From positions 1-64,000 of the forward strand of contig CAZVJQ010000005.1 of NCBI GenBank assembly GCA_964627125.1: a DNA stretch of 64,000 nt, read 5' to 3'. The notes below the pieces were generated by a model that ran no database searches, had not been told where the DNA came from, and saw nothing but the letters and a program-made list of their open reading frames with translations. The position numbers and the translations under genes were made by a program. This stretch comes from Fastidiosipila sp964627125 (GTDB taxonomy: Bacteria > Bacillota > Clostridia > Saccharofermentanales > Fastidiosipilaceae). Below, piece by piece: positions 34,869 through 43,676 of this stretch. The stretch's first letter is position 1. Each line of letters opens with the position of its first letter.

Positions 34869-34993
34869 GCAGATTTTAAATCACGTCTCTTGTAGCCGAT
34901 AAATCCTGCAATTGCCAGGACTATCGCAGTTGCTGTTATTGTGAGTAAGACTGGCCAATCTCTTTCAACTGGAGCATGGTGGAAGATGCTTAA
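34865..34993 (-). pseudogene. Remnant of an ABC permease C-terminus
   Basis: On the minus strand an open stretch of 42 codons after an in-frame stop encodes LSIFHHAPVERDWPVLLTIT, then a hydrophobic helix and GFIGYKRRDLKSA followed by TAA. A helix followed by GYxRRDL is the usual end of ABC-2 type permeases. There is no start codon, and it overlaps the end of the plus-strand permease gene. It looks like the 3' scar of a deleted gene. Confidence 0.5.
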
Positions 34994-35060
34994 TTATAGC
35001 ATCTAGCGAGCTCTCCATTTGAATTATCTCGATCTATGAAAATTTATTTCAAAATTTCCT

Positions 35061-35089
35061 TTGACAAAGCATATTAATATCTCTATTAT
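35061..35089 (+). promoter_or_regulatory. Promoter of the lysine riboswitch transcript
   Basis: TTGACA (35061-35066) matches the -35 consensus and TATTAT (35084-35089) the -10 element, separated by 17 bases. Confidence 0.8.
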
Positions 35090-35111
35090 GAATATCAAAT
35101 CGAATAAAAAA

Positions 35112-35310
35112 TCCTCATCTAGCAGTGAGGTAGAGGCGCGAAAAATATAAGTACTTAGCAGAGGTGGCAACCGTTGAAACTAAGGAAAGGAGATTTCGCC
35201 GAAGCGGCAAACAGGCATGGATGCTAGCTGGGTCAGCTCCCAATAAGAGCTGAACTGTCACTAAATGAAACTCTAAACATTTAGTGTTGTGCTATCTTGG
35301 CTTAGAGTTC
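35112..35310 (+). promoter_or_regulatory. Lysine riboswitch (L-box)
   Basis: The conserved L-box marks appear in order: GAGGTAGAGGCGCGA (35127-35141), AGTA, GGAAAGGAGATTTCGCCGAAG, GCATGGATGCTAGCTGGGTCAGCTC and CTGTCAC. These form the five-way junction that binds lysine. A hairpin with 9-base arms lies at 35259-35286. It is followed by a terminator stem, so high lysine should stop transcription of the downstream transporter genes. Boundaries are approximate. Confidence 0.9.
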
Positions 35311-35324
35311 AGAATTCAAGAGAG

Positions 35325-35350
35325 CACCTTCGTAGACGAGGTGTTTTTTT
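35325..35350 (+). terminator. Riboswitch-controlled terminator
   Basis: CACCTTCG (35325-35332) pairs with CGAGGTG (35337-35343) with one bulged T, then seven T residues. It sits between the lysine aptamer and the transporter start codon. Confidence 0.85.
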
Positions 35351-35418
35351 ATTTCTCTAAGACTAGGTAAAACTTCAGGTCCTCAAAAACCGAAGAGCTA
35401 CTTATGAAAGGAGAAATT

Positions 35419-37050
35419 ATGAATATAAGTAGGAAAATTTTGCAGATTACTATGTCTGCATTCATCATTCTAGCGAGCCTATCAGGTATCGTTGTGACGC
35501 CAATAGTGGCGCAAGAGTCCTTGGAACTCAACTCCCATGTTGAGTTTGGAAATTTAGATACAGACACTGAAGGTGTCTTAAGAGTTGGTATGGAGGCGAA
35601 TTACACTCCCTTCAACTGGTCCCAAGCATCAGATGCAAATGGTGCAGTCCCAATAGCTAATAGTCCAGGTGAATATGCAAATGGTTATGACGTATGGATG
35701 AGCCAGCGTCTAGCAGATGGTCTTGGATTACAATTAGAAGTAATTAAAATTGAGTGGGATGGATTAGTTCCAGCACTTCAATCTGGTCGTATTGATGCAA
35801 TTGTCGCAGGTATGAGTCCTACTTCTGAGCGTCAAGAAGTTATAGATTTTAGTTCTACATATTATACAGCTGACTTAGTTATGATGGTCAGTGTTGGTAG
35901 TGAATATGAGAATGCGACTTCTATACATGATTTTTCTGATGCAAGAGTAACTGCTCAGATGAATACTTTCCACTATGGAGTATTAGATCAAATTGAAGGC
36001 TTAACACCACAACCTGCTCTAGATGCCTTCCCTACTATGCTTACAGCACTTAATGCAGGTTCAATAGATGCATTTGCTGCAGAGCGTCCAGCCGCGTATG
36101 CTGCTGTTGCTGCAAATTCAAATGTTACTTTCGTTGAATTTGATGAAGAGAATGGATTTGAAACTTCCCCTGAAGATACTAATTTAGCAATTGGTTTAAG
36201 AAAAGGTTCCGAACTACGTGAACCACTTAATGTAGTGCTAGAAGAAATCACAGAAGATGAACGTCAATCTACCATGGAATTTATGATTGAGATTGAGGCT
36301 AATCCTGATCAAGAGTCACTCGGATTCTGGGGTACTACTACAGAGATTTTAGAAGAATTCGGTCCATTATTCTTACGAGGTGCAGGAGTAACTCTACTGA
36401 TTGCTCTAGTTTCAACCACAGTAGGATTTATCATAGGATTATTTGTTCAAATAATTCGTGAAATTCCATTAGATAAGAGAAATTCTAGAGTGAGGAATGC
36501 TTTAGTAGGCTTTGGCCAATGGTTACTTACAGCATATGTTGAAATATTCCGTGGTACGCCTATGATGGTTCAAGCTATGCTTATTTTCTACGGATCTAGG
36601 CTATTCTTCGGAATAGATATGAGTTCATTGACTGCTGCTCTACTTATCGTATCAATTAATACTGGTGCTTATTTAGCGGAAGTTATTAAGGGTGGTATCG
36701 CCTCAGTCGATAAGGGGCAGCTTGAAGCTTGTAAAGCTATTGGTTTGACACATAATCAGACAATGAGAAGAGTAATTTTACCTCAAACTATTAAGGCGAT
36801 TTTACCTACAATTGGTAACGAATTTGTTGTAAATATTAAAGACACTTCAGTATTGAATGTTATTAGTGTTACTGAGTTATTCTTTATCACAAGATCTGTT
36901 GCAGGTACAACCTTACAAGTCTTCCATACTTACCTAATTACAGCTGTTATTTACTTCGTTCTAACATTTATAACTACTAGAGTTATTAACTGGATTGGTA
37001 AGAGAAATGGAGCAACAGAAGCTTTCACTTTAAGAAGTGCATCAGCTTAG
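35419..37050 (+). CDS. Amino acid ABC transporter, fused substrate-binding and permease protein (lysine)
   Basis: A 543-residue protein from the ATG at 35419, which has AAAGGAG 6 bases upstream; an ATG 15 bases earlier lacks one and is rejected. A signal peptide (about 1-30) precedes a family 3 solute-binding domain with LRVGMEANYTPFNWSQ and DAIVAGMSPTSERQEVIDFSSTYY. The permease part (about 305-530) has VEIFRGTPMMVQAMLIFYGSR and the EAA-like loop ACKAIGLTHNQTMRRVILPQ of polar amino acid permeases. The fused form is common in Bacillota. The L-box upstream indicates lysine as substrate. Confidence 0.92.
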   Translation: MNISRKILQITMSAFIILASLSGIVVTPIVAQESLELNSHVEFGNLDTDTEGVLRVGMEANYTPFNWSQASDANGAVPIANSPGEYANGYDVWMSQRLADGLGLQLEVIKIEWDGLVPALQSGRIDAIVAGMSPTSERQEVIDFSSTYYTADLVMMVSVGSEYENATSIHDFSDARVTAQMNTFHYGVLDQIEGLTPQPALDAFPTMLTALNAGSIDAFAAERPAAYAAVAANSNVTFVEFDEENGFETSPEDTNLAIGLRKGSELREPLNVVLEEITEDERQSTMEFMIEIEANPDQESLGFWGTTTEILEEFGPLFLRGAGVTLLIALVSTTVGFIIGLFVQIIREIPLDKRNSRVRNALVGFGQWLLTAYVEIFRGTPMMVQAMLIFYGSRLFFGIDMSSLTAALLIVSINTGAYLAEVIKGGIASVDKGQLEACKAIGLTHNQTMRRVILPQTIKAILPTIGNEFVVNIKDTSVLNVISVTELFFITRSVAGTTLQVFHTYLITAVIYFVLTFITTRVINWIGKRNGATEAFTLRSASA

Positions 37051-37064
37051 TTTAGGGGGAATTT

Positions 37065-37805
37065 ATGAGTGAATTAATTTTAGGTATACAACATTTAGCA
37101 AAGACATTTGGTGAAAATAAAGTTTTAAAAGATATTAATCTGACAGTTTCTAAGAATGAAGTTATCAGTATTATTGGTCCTTCTGGTTCAGGTAAGTCTA
37201 CTATGCTTAGATGCCTGAATTTACTAGAAGAGCCAAGCTCAGGAGATATCGTTTATCATGGTAAGTCTATTATGGGCTCTGGATTTGATTTAAGATTATA
37301 TCGTTCTAAGGTTGGTATGGTTTTCCAATCATTCAACTTATTCAATAATCTTACAGTTTTAGAGAATTGTACAATTGGACAAACTGCGGTTCTTAATAGA
37401 TCTGAGAGTGAAGCTAGAGAAAAGGCTCTCTTTGTTTTAGAGCAAGTTGGGATGAGACAGTATGCAGATGCTAAACCAGAACAAATATCTGGTGGTCAGC
37501 AACAACGTGTTGCTATTGCGCGTGCTTTGGCCATGGATCCAGAGGTATTACTCTTCGATGAGCCTACCTCAGCACTGGACCCAGAAACAGTTGGTGAAGT
37601 TTTAGCTGTTATGCAAGAGTTGGCGTCAAATGAGATGACAATGGTTGTGGTTACACATGAGATGACTTTTGCCAGGGATGTATCTACTAAGGTATGTTTC
37701 ATGCAAAACGGTGTCTTGGAAGAAGCAGGGACTCCAGAGGAAATTTTCTACAATCCACAAAGTGAGAATTTGAATAATTTCTTGGCTAAGGTTACTGCAT
37801 TATAA
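37065..37805 (+). CDS. Amino acid ABC transporter ATP-binding protein
   Basis: A 246-residue ATPase of the polar amino acid (GlnQ/HisP) group. Walker A is GPSGSGKST (about residues 38-46), then FQSFNLFNNLTVLENC, signature ISGGQQQRVAIARAL, Walker B VLLFDEPTSALDPE and H-loop VVTHEM. It starts 14 bases after the fused permease gene with a GGGGGAA ribosome site and so is under the same lysine riboswitch. Confidence 0.93.
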   Translation: MSELILGIQHLAKTFGENKVLKDINLTVSKNEVISIIGPSGSGKSTMLRCLNLLEEPSSGDIVYHGKSIMGSGFDLRLYRSKVGMVFQSFNLFNNLTVLENCTIGQTAVLNRSESEAREKALFVLEQVGMRQYADAKPEQISGGQQQRVAIARALAMDPEVLLFDEPTSALDPETVGEVLAVMQELASNEMTMVVVTHEMTFARDVSTKVCFMQNGVLEEAGTPEEIFYNPQSENLNNFLAKVTAL

Positions 37806-37828
37806 GATTTAAGATAGAGGGTAGATTC

Positions 37829-37870
37829 AAGGCTAGACTGCGATGGGTGTGGTTTAGCCTTTTGTTTTGC
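37829..37870 (+). terminator. Terminator of the lysine transporter operon
   Basis: A 10-base-pair stem (AAGGCTAGAC at 37829-37838 with GTTTAGCCTT at 37852-37861, one G-U pair), followed by TTGTTTTG. Confidence 0.8.
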
Positions 37871-38392
37871 TTAGAAATATCTTCTAGTTTCTTGCATATA
37901 AGCTAAGTAATAATCTCCATAAGTTTTAATACACCATCTCTCCTCAGCTAGTATTATCCAATGAGCTGAAATTTGGAAAATTATAACCATTCCTAGCATT
38001 ATTATTGAACCTGATAGCATAGACATTCCTAAAAAACATATGAATTGGGCGACATACATAGGGTTTCTCGAGAATTTATATAGTCCGGAAGTTTTGACGG
38101 GTGGGCCATCTTGCGCAAAATTAACTACAGCTACTGCATACAGAATTAGTCCAATAAAATAAACAACAAGTGCATATGGGAATAGATTTGAGCTGTAATC
38201 TATAAATAGAAAGAATGAATAAGCAACAATTGCCAAAGTAGCAGCTTGATAGATTAGGTAGGCAATTTGTTCAGCACCTTTCATTGGTGCATAGTGAGCA
38301 GCTCTCGATAATGCATCTTTTTTTACTGCAAGTAGTAGTAAATATCTGACAAAAAATATTGGTAGTAATAGAATTGATACGGTAATTTTCAC
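37871..38392 (-). CDS. Isoprenylcysteine methyltransferase-family membrane protein
   Basis: A 173-residue integral membrane protein with about four or five helices. The C-terminal signature SRNPMYVAQFICFLG and EERWCIKTYGDYYLAYMQETRRYF is that of the ICMT/PEMT membrane methyltransferase family, where it forms the S-adenosylmethionine site. The GTG start has GGGAAG 8 bases upstream. Substrate in bacteria is unknown; lipids are plausible. Confidence 0.8.
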   Translation of the reverse strand: MKITVSILLLPIFFVRYLLLLAVKKDALSRAAHYAPMKGAEQIAYLIYQAATLAIVAYSFFLFIDYSSNLFPYALVVYFIGLILYAVAVVNFAQDGPPVKTSGLYKFSRNPMYVAQFICFLGMSMLSGSIIMLGMVIIFQISAHWIILAEERWCIKTYGDYYLAYMQETRRYF

Positions 38393-38463
38393 TTCCTAAA
38401 CTTCCCTTCTCAAATAAACTCTAGTATTTATTCTACATTAAAAATTTAATCCCCCATAATAAG

Positions 38464-38490
38464 AAACAGCCCCTACAATGAGAGGCTGTT
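38464..38490 (-). terminator. Terminator of the beta-glucan operon
   Basis: ACAGCC pairs with GGCTGT on the minus strand around an inner loop, followed by TTTCTTATT. It is just after the GH3 stop codon, at the end of the locus that starts near 57,900. Confidence 0.7.
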
Positions 38491-38516
38491 CCCTAAATAA
38501 AATCGAATTCCAGTTT

Positions 38517-41246
38517 TTATTCTATATAAAGTTCTAACTTATCTATTACAAATCCACTTTCTGAGAAGTTAATCTCAATGAAGTTTCTAGGATTTTGTAT
38601 ATATCCAACTGAAATATCTTCATTAAAATTCTCATCTCCATAAAGAGAAATACTTCTTTGGAAAGTGTTATTGTTATAAATAAATAAGTTCATTTGTGCT
38701 GCTTCTTCAGCGTCTATATGTCCTTCAAGAAGAATTGAGAACATTCCAGATTCTTCTGTTGTGAATGCAATTACTAATCCTTCTTGCCTGCGACTTACAA
38801 AACCTTCAGCTGGCACTGTCTCTCGTCCTTCAACTACACCTAAATCAATTTCTTGCTGAATGACTTTTTTAGCTTTAGGCTCATTTTCGACTTGAATTTC
38901 TAAATCTTGGTAAGAGAAATGATAATCCTTAATAAATTTTAGAATATTCTTAGCATTTCTAACTAGCTCTGCTCTAGTAAATCTACCTGCTGCGAACTCT
39001 TCTTCGGCTAAATCCTCATTAGCATTATTTTGAGCACTAGCTGTAACCATGTATAAGTCATTTTGTGATTGAATCATGCCACCTAGTGCTTGTCTTGAGC
39101 CTTCTTCATGTGCATGCCAGTGGAGCTTTGCCCACCAGTCAGTCATGACAATACCTTCAAATCCCCACTCTTCCCTTAAAATTGTGGTATTCAACTCATA
39201 GTTACTTGATGGTCTGATCCCATTGACGACATTGTAAGATGTCATTATGCTGTGTAATTCACCGGACCTTACTGCGATTTCAAATCCCTTGAGGTAAATT
39301 TCTCGCAATGCTCTTGCTGATACAACTGAGTCATAATCATGTCTTGCATGCTCTTGGTTATTTGCAGTGAAGTGTTTAACAGTCGCTGCAACCTTAGCTT
39401 GATTTAGTCCCTTTATTTGGGCCAAAGCAATCTCTCCCGTCACCACAGGATCTTCTGAGAAATACTCAAAGTTTCTACCATTTAGTGGATGTCTATGAAT
39501 ATTCATACCTGGAGCTAAGATTGAATCTATCTTATTCTTCTTAATTTCTAAACCAAACTGATAGAATAATTCAATATTCAAGTCTTTATTAAATGTAGAT
39601 GCTAGCTGTGTTCCAATAGGAATGGAGAAAGCCATCGCTCCATTATCCATTCTTATTCCAGATGGTCCATCCGCAAATGCAAGTAGTGGAATTCCCTTAT
39701 CTGACAAACTGTCAGATACACCACCAGCAGCGCCTGCAACACCAGGAGTTACTCCTAGTGGCTGCATTCCATTACCACGAGATAATTGAATTAAATCTAA
39801 ATCACTTAAACATGAGATAAATTCTTCTAATGTAATCTCACCATTGATGTAAGCATTAAAATCTACTGCCACTTCGGGATTATGTGGAATATCTTCTAAC
39901 TCTTGTTTTTCTCTAGCAATTCTCTCTTCATAATCTACTTCTCTTAGTGGAACTGCTTCAAGACTTGCACTCAATTCACCATCATTATTTACTGGCAGTA
40001 AACGATCGAATGCTTCTAGAGGCGCCATAGCTTCACTTAGTTCTTCTAAAACTACTAATTCTTCTAAATCAAATATCCCTAAATCTACTAAATCTACTGA
40101 ATTGAATCCAAGTACAAATCTATATGAACCAGCTTCTAAAACATAAGCATTCTTATGCCCTGTCTTACCGCTATCATCGAAAGATGCGAGCTGTTCTAAG
40201 CTTACTGTGAATTCTAATGTTTCAACTCCATCAGCATCTATCTCTTGAGTCTTGGCAAAATCAACGAGACTTAGTTTGGCTTGCCCTAAAGTACCTTGAG
40301 GTTTTTCAAGATAAATTTGGATAGCTTTCTTTCCTTTTAGCTCACCAATATTCTTAACATCTACAGATATTTTTATTTCATCATCAGCTACGTCAAATGT
40401 AGTATTAGTAATTTCAAATTCTGTATAAGATAATCCGAAAGCAAATGGATACAAAACTCTATCTGGAGCAAAACTTGAGAAATATCTATAGCCTACGTAG
40501 ATATCGTCCTCATAGATGAGTTTCTCACTGTTGCCGAAGTCCTTTGAACTTGGTAAATCATCAATATCTATTGCTATAGTATCTGGGAGATGCCCGGATG
40601 GGTTGACTTTGCCCGAGATAACATCAGCTACAGCATTACCACCTTCACATCCACCTTGCCATACATAAAGGATTGCATCAGGGTCGATTTCATCTTGCCA
40701 TGACATATCGATAACATTACCAACATTTAGTAGGACTATTAAATGCTTAAACTCTTTGCGCAGAGCTCTTAGGATATTCATCTCATCATCAGTTAAATAA
40801 TAAGAACCTTTTTCGCTAATATTATCTCTATCTTCACCAGCTACTCTAGACACTACATAAATTGCATGGTCTGAAGTTTCACTAGTTTTTGCTAATAAAC
40901 CTGCCTCAAGTGGCATTTCTACTTGATGCCATGGAGTTCTTGCCCAACCAACTCCATTGTCGTAAGGATTGTCAACTAACCATTCTTCATAGTTATTTAG
41001 AACATCAGAGTTGAGCTTATAAACTTGCTCTAAACCATCCTTAATACTGACTAGATAAGGGATATTTACTTGACCACCAGATCCTGTACCACTGTAAATA
41101 GTATTTATTTGGCCACGACCAAATAAAGATATTTCTTGCTCTGTCTCGATTGGCAATACATTGTCTCTATTCCTAAGTAGAATAATACCCTCTGCAGCAG
41201 CCTTCCTGGCTATATCTGCATATTTTTTGTAATCTAATAACTGCAT
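38517..41246 (-). CDS. GH3 beta-glucosidase, domain order inverted
   Basis: A 909-residue cytoplasmic glycoside hydrolase family 3 enzyme without signal peptide. The usual C-terminal domain comes first (AAAEGIILLRNRDNVLPI at residues 17-34; YVGYRYFSSFAPDRVLYPFAFGLSYTEFE), and the catalytic TIM barrel comes last: FADGPSGIRM, NIHRHPLNGRNFEYFSEDP, KHFTANNQEHARHDYDS and the nucleophile Asp703 in GIVMTDWWA. This inverted order is known from Ruminococcus albus and Butyrivibrio beta-glucosidases. About 130 extra C-terminal residues look like a beta-sandwich. It would split imported beta-gluco-oligosaccharides to glucose. Last gene of the beta-glucan locus. Confidence 0.9.
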   Translation of the reverse strand: MQLLDYKKYADIARKAAAEGIILLRNRDNVLPIETEQEISLFGRGQINTIYSGTGSGGQVNIPYLVSIKDGLEQVYKLNSDVLNNYEEWLVDNPYDNGVGWARTPWHQVEMPLEAGLLAKTSETSDHAIYVVSRVAGEDRDNISEKGSYYLTDDEMNILRALRKEFKHLIVLLNVGNVIDMSWQDEIDPDAILYVWQGGCEGGNAVADVISGKVNPSGHLPDTIAIDIDDLPSSKDFGNSEKLIYEDDIYVGYRYFSSFAPDRVLYPFAFGLSYTEFEITNTTFDVADDEIKISVDVKNIGELKGKKAIQIYLEKPQGTLGQAKLSLVDFAKTQEIDADGVETLEFTVSLEQLASFDDSGKTGHKNAYVLEAGSYRFVLGFNSVDLVDLGIFDLEELVVLEELSEAMAPLEAFDRLLPVNNDGELSASLEAVPLREVDYEERIAREKQELEDIPHNPEVAVDFNAYINGEITLEEFISCLSDLDLIQLSRGNGMQPLGVTPGVAGAAGGVSDSLSDKGIPLLAFADGPSGIRMDNGAMAFSIPIGTQLASTFNKDLNIELFYQFGLEIKKNKIDSILAPGMNIHRHPLNGRNFEYFSEDPVVTGEIALAQIKGLNQAKVAATVKHFTANNQEHARHDYDSVVSARALREIYLKGFEIAVRSGELHSIMTSYNVVNGIRPSSNYELNTTILREEWGFEGIVMTDWWAKLHWHAHEEGSRQALGGMIQSQNDLYMVTASAQNNANEDLAEEEFAAGRFTRAELVRNAKNILKFIKDYHFSYQDLEIQVENEPKAKKVIQQEIDLGVVEGRETVPAEGFVSRRQEGLVIAFTTEESGMFSILLEGHIDAEEAAQMNLFIYNNNTFQRSISLYGDENFNEDISVGYIQNPRNFIEINFSESGFVIDKLELYIE

Positions 41247-41282
41247 TGTCTTCTCCTCATCACACAGATGTCTATCATCTGA

Positions 41283-42308
41283 TTAATTATTTTTTATTTT
41301 TCGAGGACTTACACTTCCTCTTTCAACTAGCTTCATTGGGATCAAGTTTCTTAATGGAACCTCATGCCCTTTAACTCTTTCGATTAGGTACTCAGCGAGC
41401 ATTTCTCCTATTTTCTTAGGATCTTGAGCCATTGATGTTAAGCTTGGACTTACAAATTTTGCCATTTCAATGTCATCGAAACCGATAACTGAAACATCTT
41501 CAGGGACATTATACCCACGGCTCTGAAGCTCGGCGATAGCACCGATAGCAACAATATCCGAAGCTGCAATGACTGCATCTGGTAATTTTCCATCTCTTCT
41601 TTTTAGCAATTCTCTCATTGCAGACCTACCATATTCGTAGGTAAAGTTTTCAGTATGAACATGATTTTGATCATTTATCTCCAATCCTATAGCTCTAAGA
41701 GAATTTTCAAATCCTTTCAATCTTCCCGTACCTGACATAGTGCTTGTTGGTCCAACTAAATGAACTATATCTCTATGACCTAATGAGTATAGGTATTCGT
41801 ATGCTTCTTCTGCTGCCCTCACATCATCTGAACAAACTAGTGGTGTTTGTGAGTTATCTACGTCTGCTGTAACAAGCGGTAAATCGCTGTTTAGTAATTC
41901 TGCAAGATTTTTATCTTGTTCTGAATGAGTACAAACAAATATTCCATCCAAAGTTCTATATTTAGCAAACTCACTGTAGTTCATGTGCATATCACTCTCA
42001 TGAGAAGGCATTATCAAAACATCGTAACTAAGCTTATTTGCATGATTACGAAAATTTTCTAAAACCAAACTAAAGAATTGATGCCCAAGACCAATATCCA
42101 ATGAGTCTGAAAATAGAACTCCTAAAATATTACTTCTTTTGGTTACCATTTGCCTGGCTGCAACATCAGGTATATAGCCTAAATCTCTAGCTATTTTTGT
42201 AATCCTATCTTGTGTTGCTAGGCTAATTCCTCCACTGTTGTTCAAAGCTTTTGATACTGTTCCAGCGGAGACACCTGCTTGTTTAGCAATGTCTTTAATA
42301 GTAGCCAT
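41283..42308 (-). CDS. LacI-family transcriptional regulator
   Basis: A 341-residue repressor. The N-terminal helix-turn-helix is ATIKDIAKQAGVSAGTVSKALNN with the hinge helix (YIPDVAARQM) after it. The rest is a periplasmic-binding-protein-like sugar-sensing domain (VIGFDDIEMAKFVSPSLTSM near the end). It lies between the GH3 and GH5 genes in the beta-glucan locus, so it probably binds a gluco-oligosaccharide and the operator near 57,930. A GGAGGAG site precedes the ATG. Confidence 0.9.
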   Translation of the reverse strand: MATIKDIAKQAGVSAGTVSKALNNSGGISLATQDRITKIARDLGYIPDVAARQMVTKRSNILGVLFSDSLDIGLGHQFFSLVLENFRNHANKLSYDVLIMPSHESDMHMNYSEFAKYRTLDGIFVCTHSEQDKNLAELLNSDLPLVTADVDNSQTPLVCSDDVRAAEEAYEYLYSLGHRDIVHLVGPTSTMSGTGRLKGFENSLRAIGLEINDQNHVHTENFTYEYGRSAMRELLKRRDGKLPDAVIAASDIVAIGAIAELQSRGYNVPEDVSVIGFDDIEMAKFVSPSLTSMAQDPKKIGEMLAEYLIERVKGHEVPLRNLIPMKLVERGSVSPRKIKNN

Positions 42309-42400
42309 ATACTCCTCCTACCTTAGATAAAAAATTCTAAAGCTAAATATTACAGCTCAAGTATTTCTTACGATTACCAACTCCTTATATATTTGAATTC

Positions 42401-43657
42401 TTAATTTTCTATACCAACGTATTCAGGTAGCCAGCCATTCTCTACTGCTGATCTAAAATTCCAACCGCTTCCTGAGCCTGTAGCTTGTGGTGATTGTTTA
42501 TAAGACCAGAAATACCAGCCTGAGCTTTGGCCATAAACTACCAATTGAGTTGACCCAAAAGATCTTAGTGCATTGAATTGTTGGTCTTGAGTACCTACTG
42601 CTGCTAATTTATCTCCATGTAGTCCAAGTGACCATTCACCTACTACAATAGGGAAATACTTAGACATCTCTGCAATATCGCTATTTCTTTGGCCAGCAGC
42701 TTTCCTTATCTGATCTAATACGCTTAAGTTATTATCTGAATCTTCAAATACGTGATACATATGTGTATCTAAGATTACGTTGTTATATGTATCTCCTTGC
42801 ATGAAGTTTTTCCATTCTTTTAGTCGGAACCCATCGTGGATAACTACCCAATGCTTGGTTTTATCCAAGTGCTGCATTATCACTTCGTAACTTTCTAGGT
42901 AAAAGTCTTTCAAAATATCTATTGGTATTTCCCATGAAGGTTCATTTAAGACTGCAATACCGAATAGTGCAGGGTCATCCTTGTAACGTACAGTTAGTTG
43001 TTCTAGTACTTCAACAGCTTCATCGATATTTTCACGTTCTAAATGCCAACCAACATGTCCTTCTAGACCAGAGTTATCGAATCCATTTTGAGAATCTCTA
43101 ACACCATGTAAGTCAATTAAAACTTTAATGTTATATTTATTAGCCCATTCAAATGCTAAATCCAAATACTCAATGTTTGAAACGAAGTGATCTTTACCAT
43201 CAAAAATCCAATAGCCTACAGGGATTCTGACATTATTAATTCCATGTTCTTCTAACCAAGCAAAATCTTCTTCAGTAATGAATGTTTGATAATGCTCGTG
43301 CATTACTTCTTCTTTTTTGTCGCCCAACTCTTCCATGAATCTAAATTCATCGTTAGAATTAGCGCTATTAGTTTCGAATAATTCTGGCACCATCCAGCGT
43401 TCTAGTAAGAGCCATGAACCTAAATTAACACCACGAATTTCTGCATTCTCTCTGATTCTTTTTGCTGGATCATCTGGAACTTCTGTTTGTCCAGTTATAA
43501 TTTTATCTGTCTCCACACTCTCGTCCTCCGTGCTTGTTGTTGTAGTTTGTCTGCTAGTTGTAGTTCTAGTAGTCTGCTCGGTATCTTCACCTGGAGCGCA
43601 AGCTACTAAAAAACTTGTTGCTAATAATATTGCTATGAGTCTTATACTCTTTTTCAT
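42401..43657 (-). CDS. GH5 exo-1,3-beta-glucanase-type lipoprotein
   Basis: A 418-residue surface lipoprotein with lipobox FLVAC (Cys20) and a Thr/Ser-rich linker (about 24-60). The GH5 barrel has IRGVNLGSWLLLERWMVPELFE, VRIPVGYW, LIDLHGVRDSQNGFDNSG, the acid/base Glu239 in LNEP, DTHMYHVF and the nucleophile Glu341 in VVGEWSLG. The DLHG-SQNGFDNSG segment is the mark of the Exg1-like glucan 1,3-beta-glucosidases (subfamily 9 style). It would release glucose or disaccharide from beta-1,3-glucan at the cell surface. Its neighbour GH16 enzyme makes the ends. Confidence 0.9.
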   Translation of the reverse strand: MKKSIRLIAILLATSFLVACAPGEDTEQTTRTTTSRQTTTTSTEDESVETDKIITGQTEVPDDPAKRIRENAEIRGVNLGSWLLLERWMVPELFETNSANSNDEFRFMEELGDKKEEVMHEHYQTFITEEDFAWLEEHGINNVRIPVGYWIFDGKDHFVSNIEYLDLAFEWANKYNIKVLIDLHGVRDSQNGFDNSGLEGHVGWHLERENIDEAVEVLEQLTVRYKDDPALFGIAVLNEPSWEIPIDILKDFYLESYEVIMQHLDKTKHWVVIHDGFRLKEWKNFMQGDTYNNVILDTHMYHVFEDSDNNLSVLDQIRKAAGQRNSDIAEMSKYFPIVVGEWSLGLHGDKLAAVGTQDQQFNALRSFGSTQLVVYGQSSGWYFWSYKQSPQATGSGSGWNFRSAVENGWLPEYVGIEN

Positions 43658-43676
43658 TTATCACCTATTATCTTGT

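Noticed and set aside
35112..35350. T-box leader before the amino acid transporter
   Set aside because: There is no T-box sequence (TGGNACCGCG type), whereas the L-box core matches in order.
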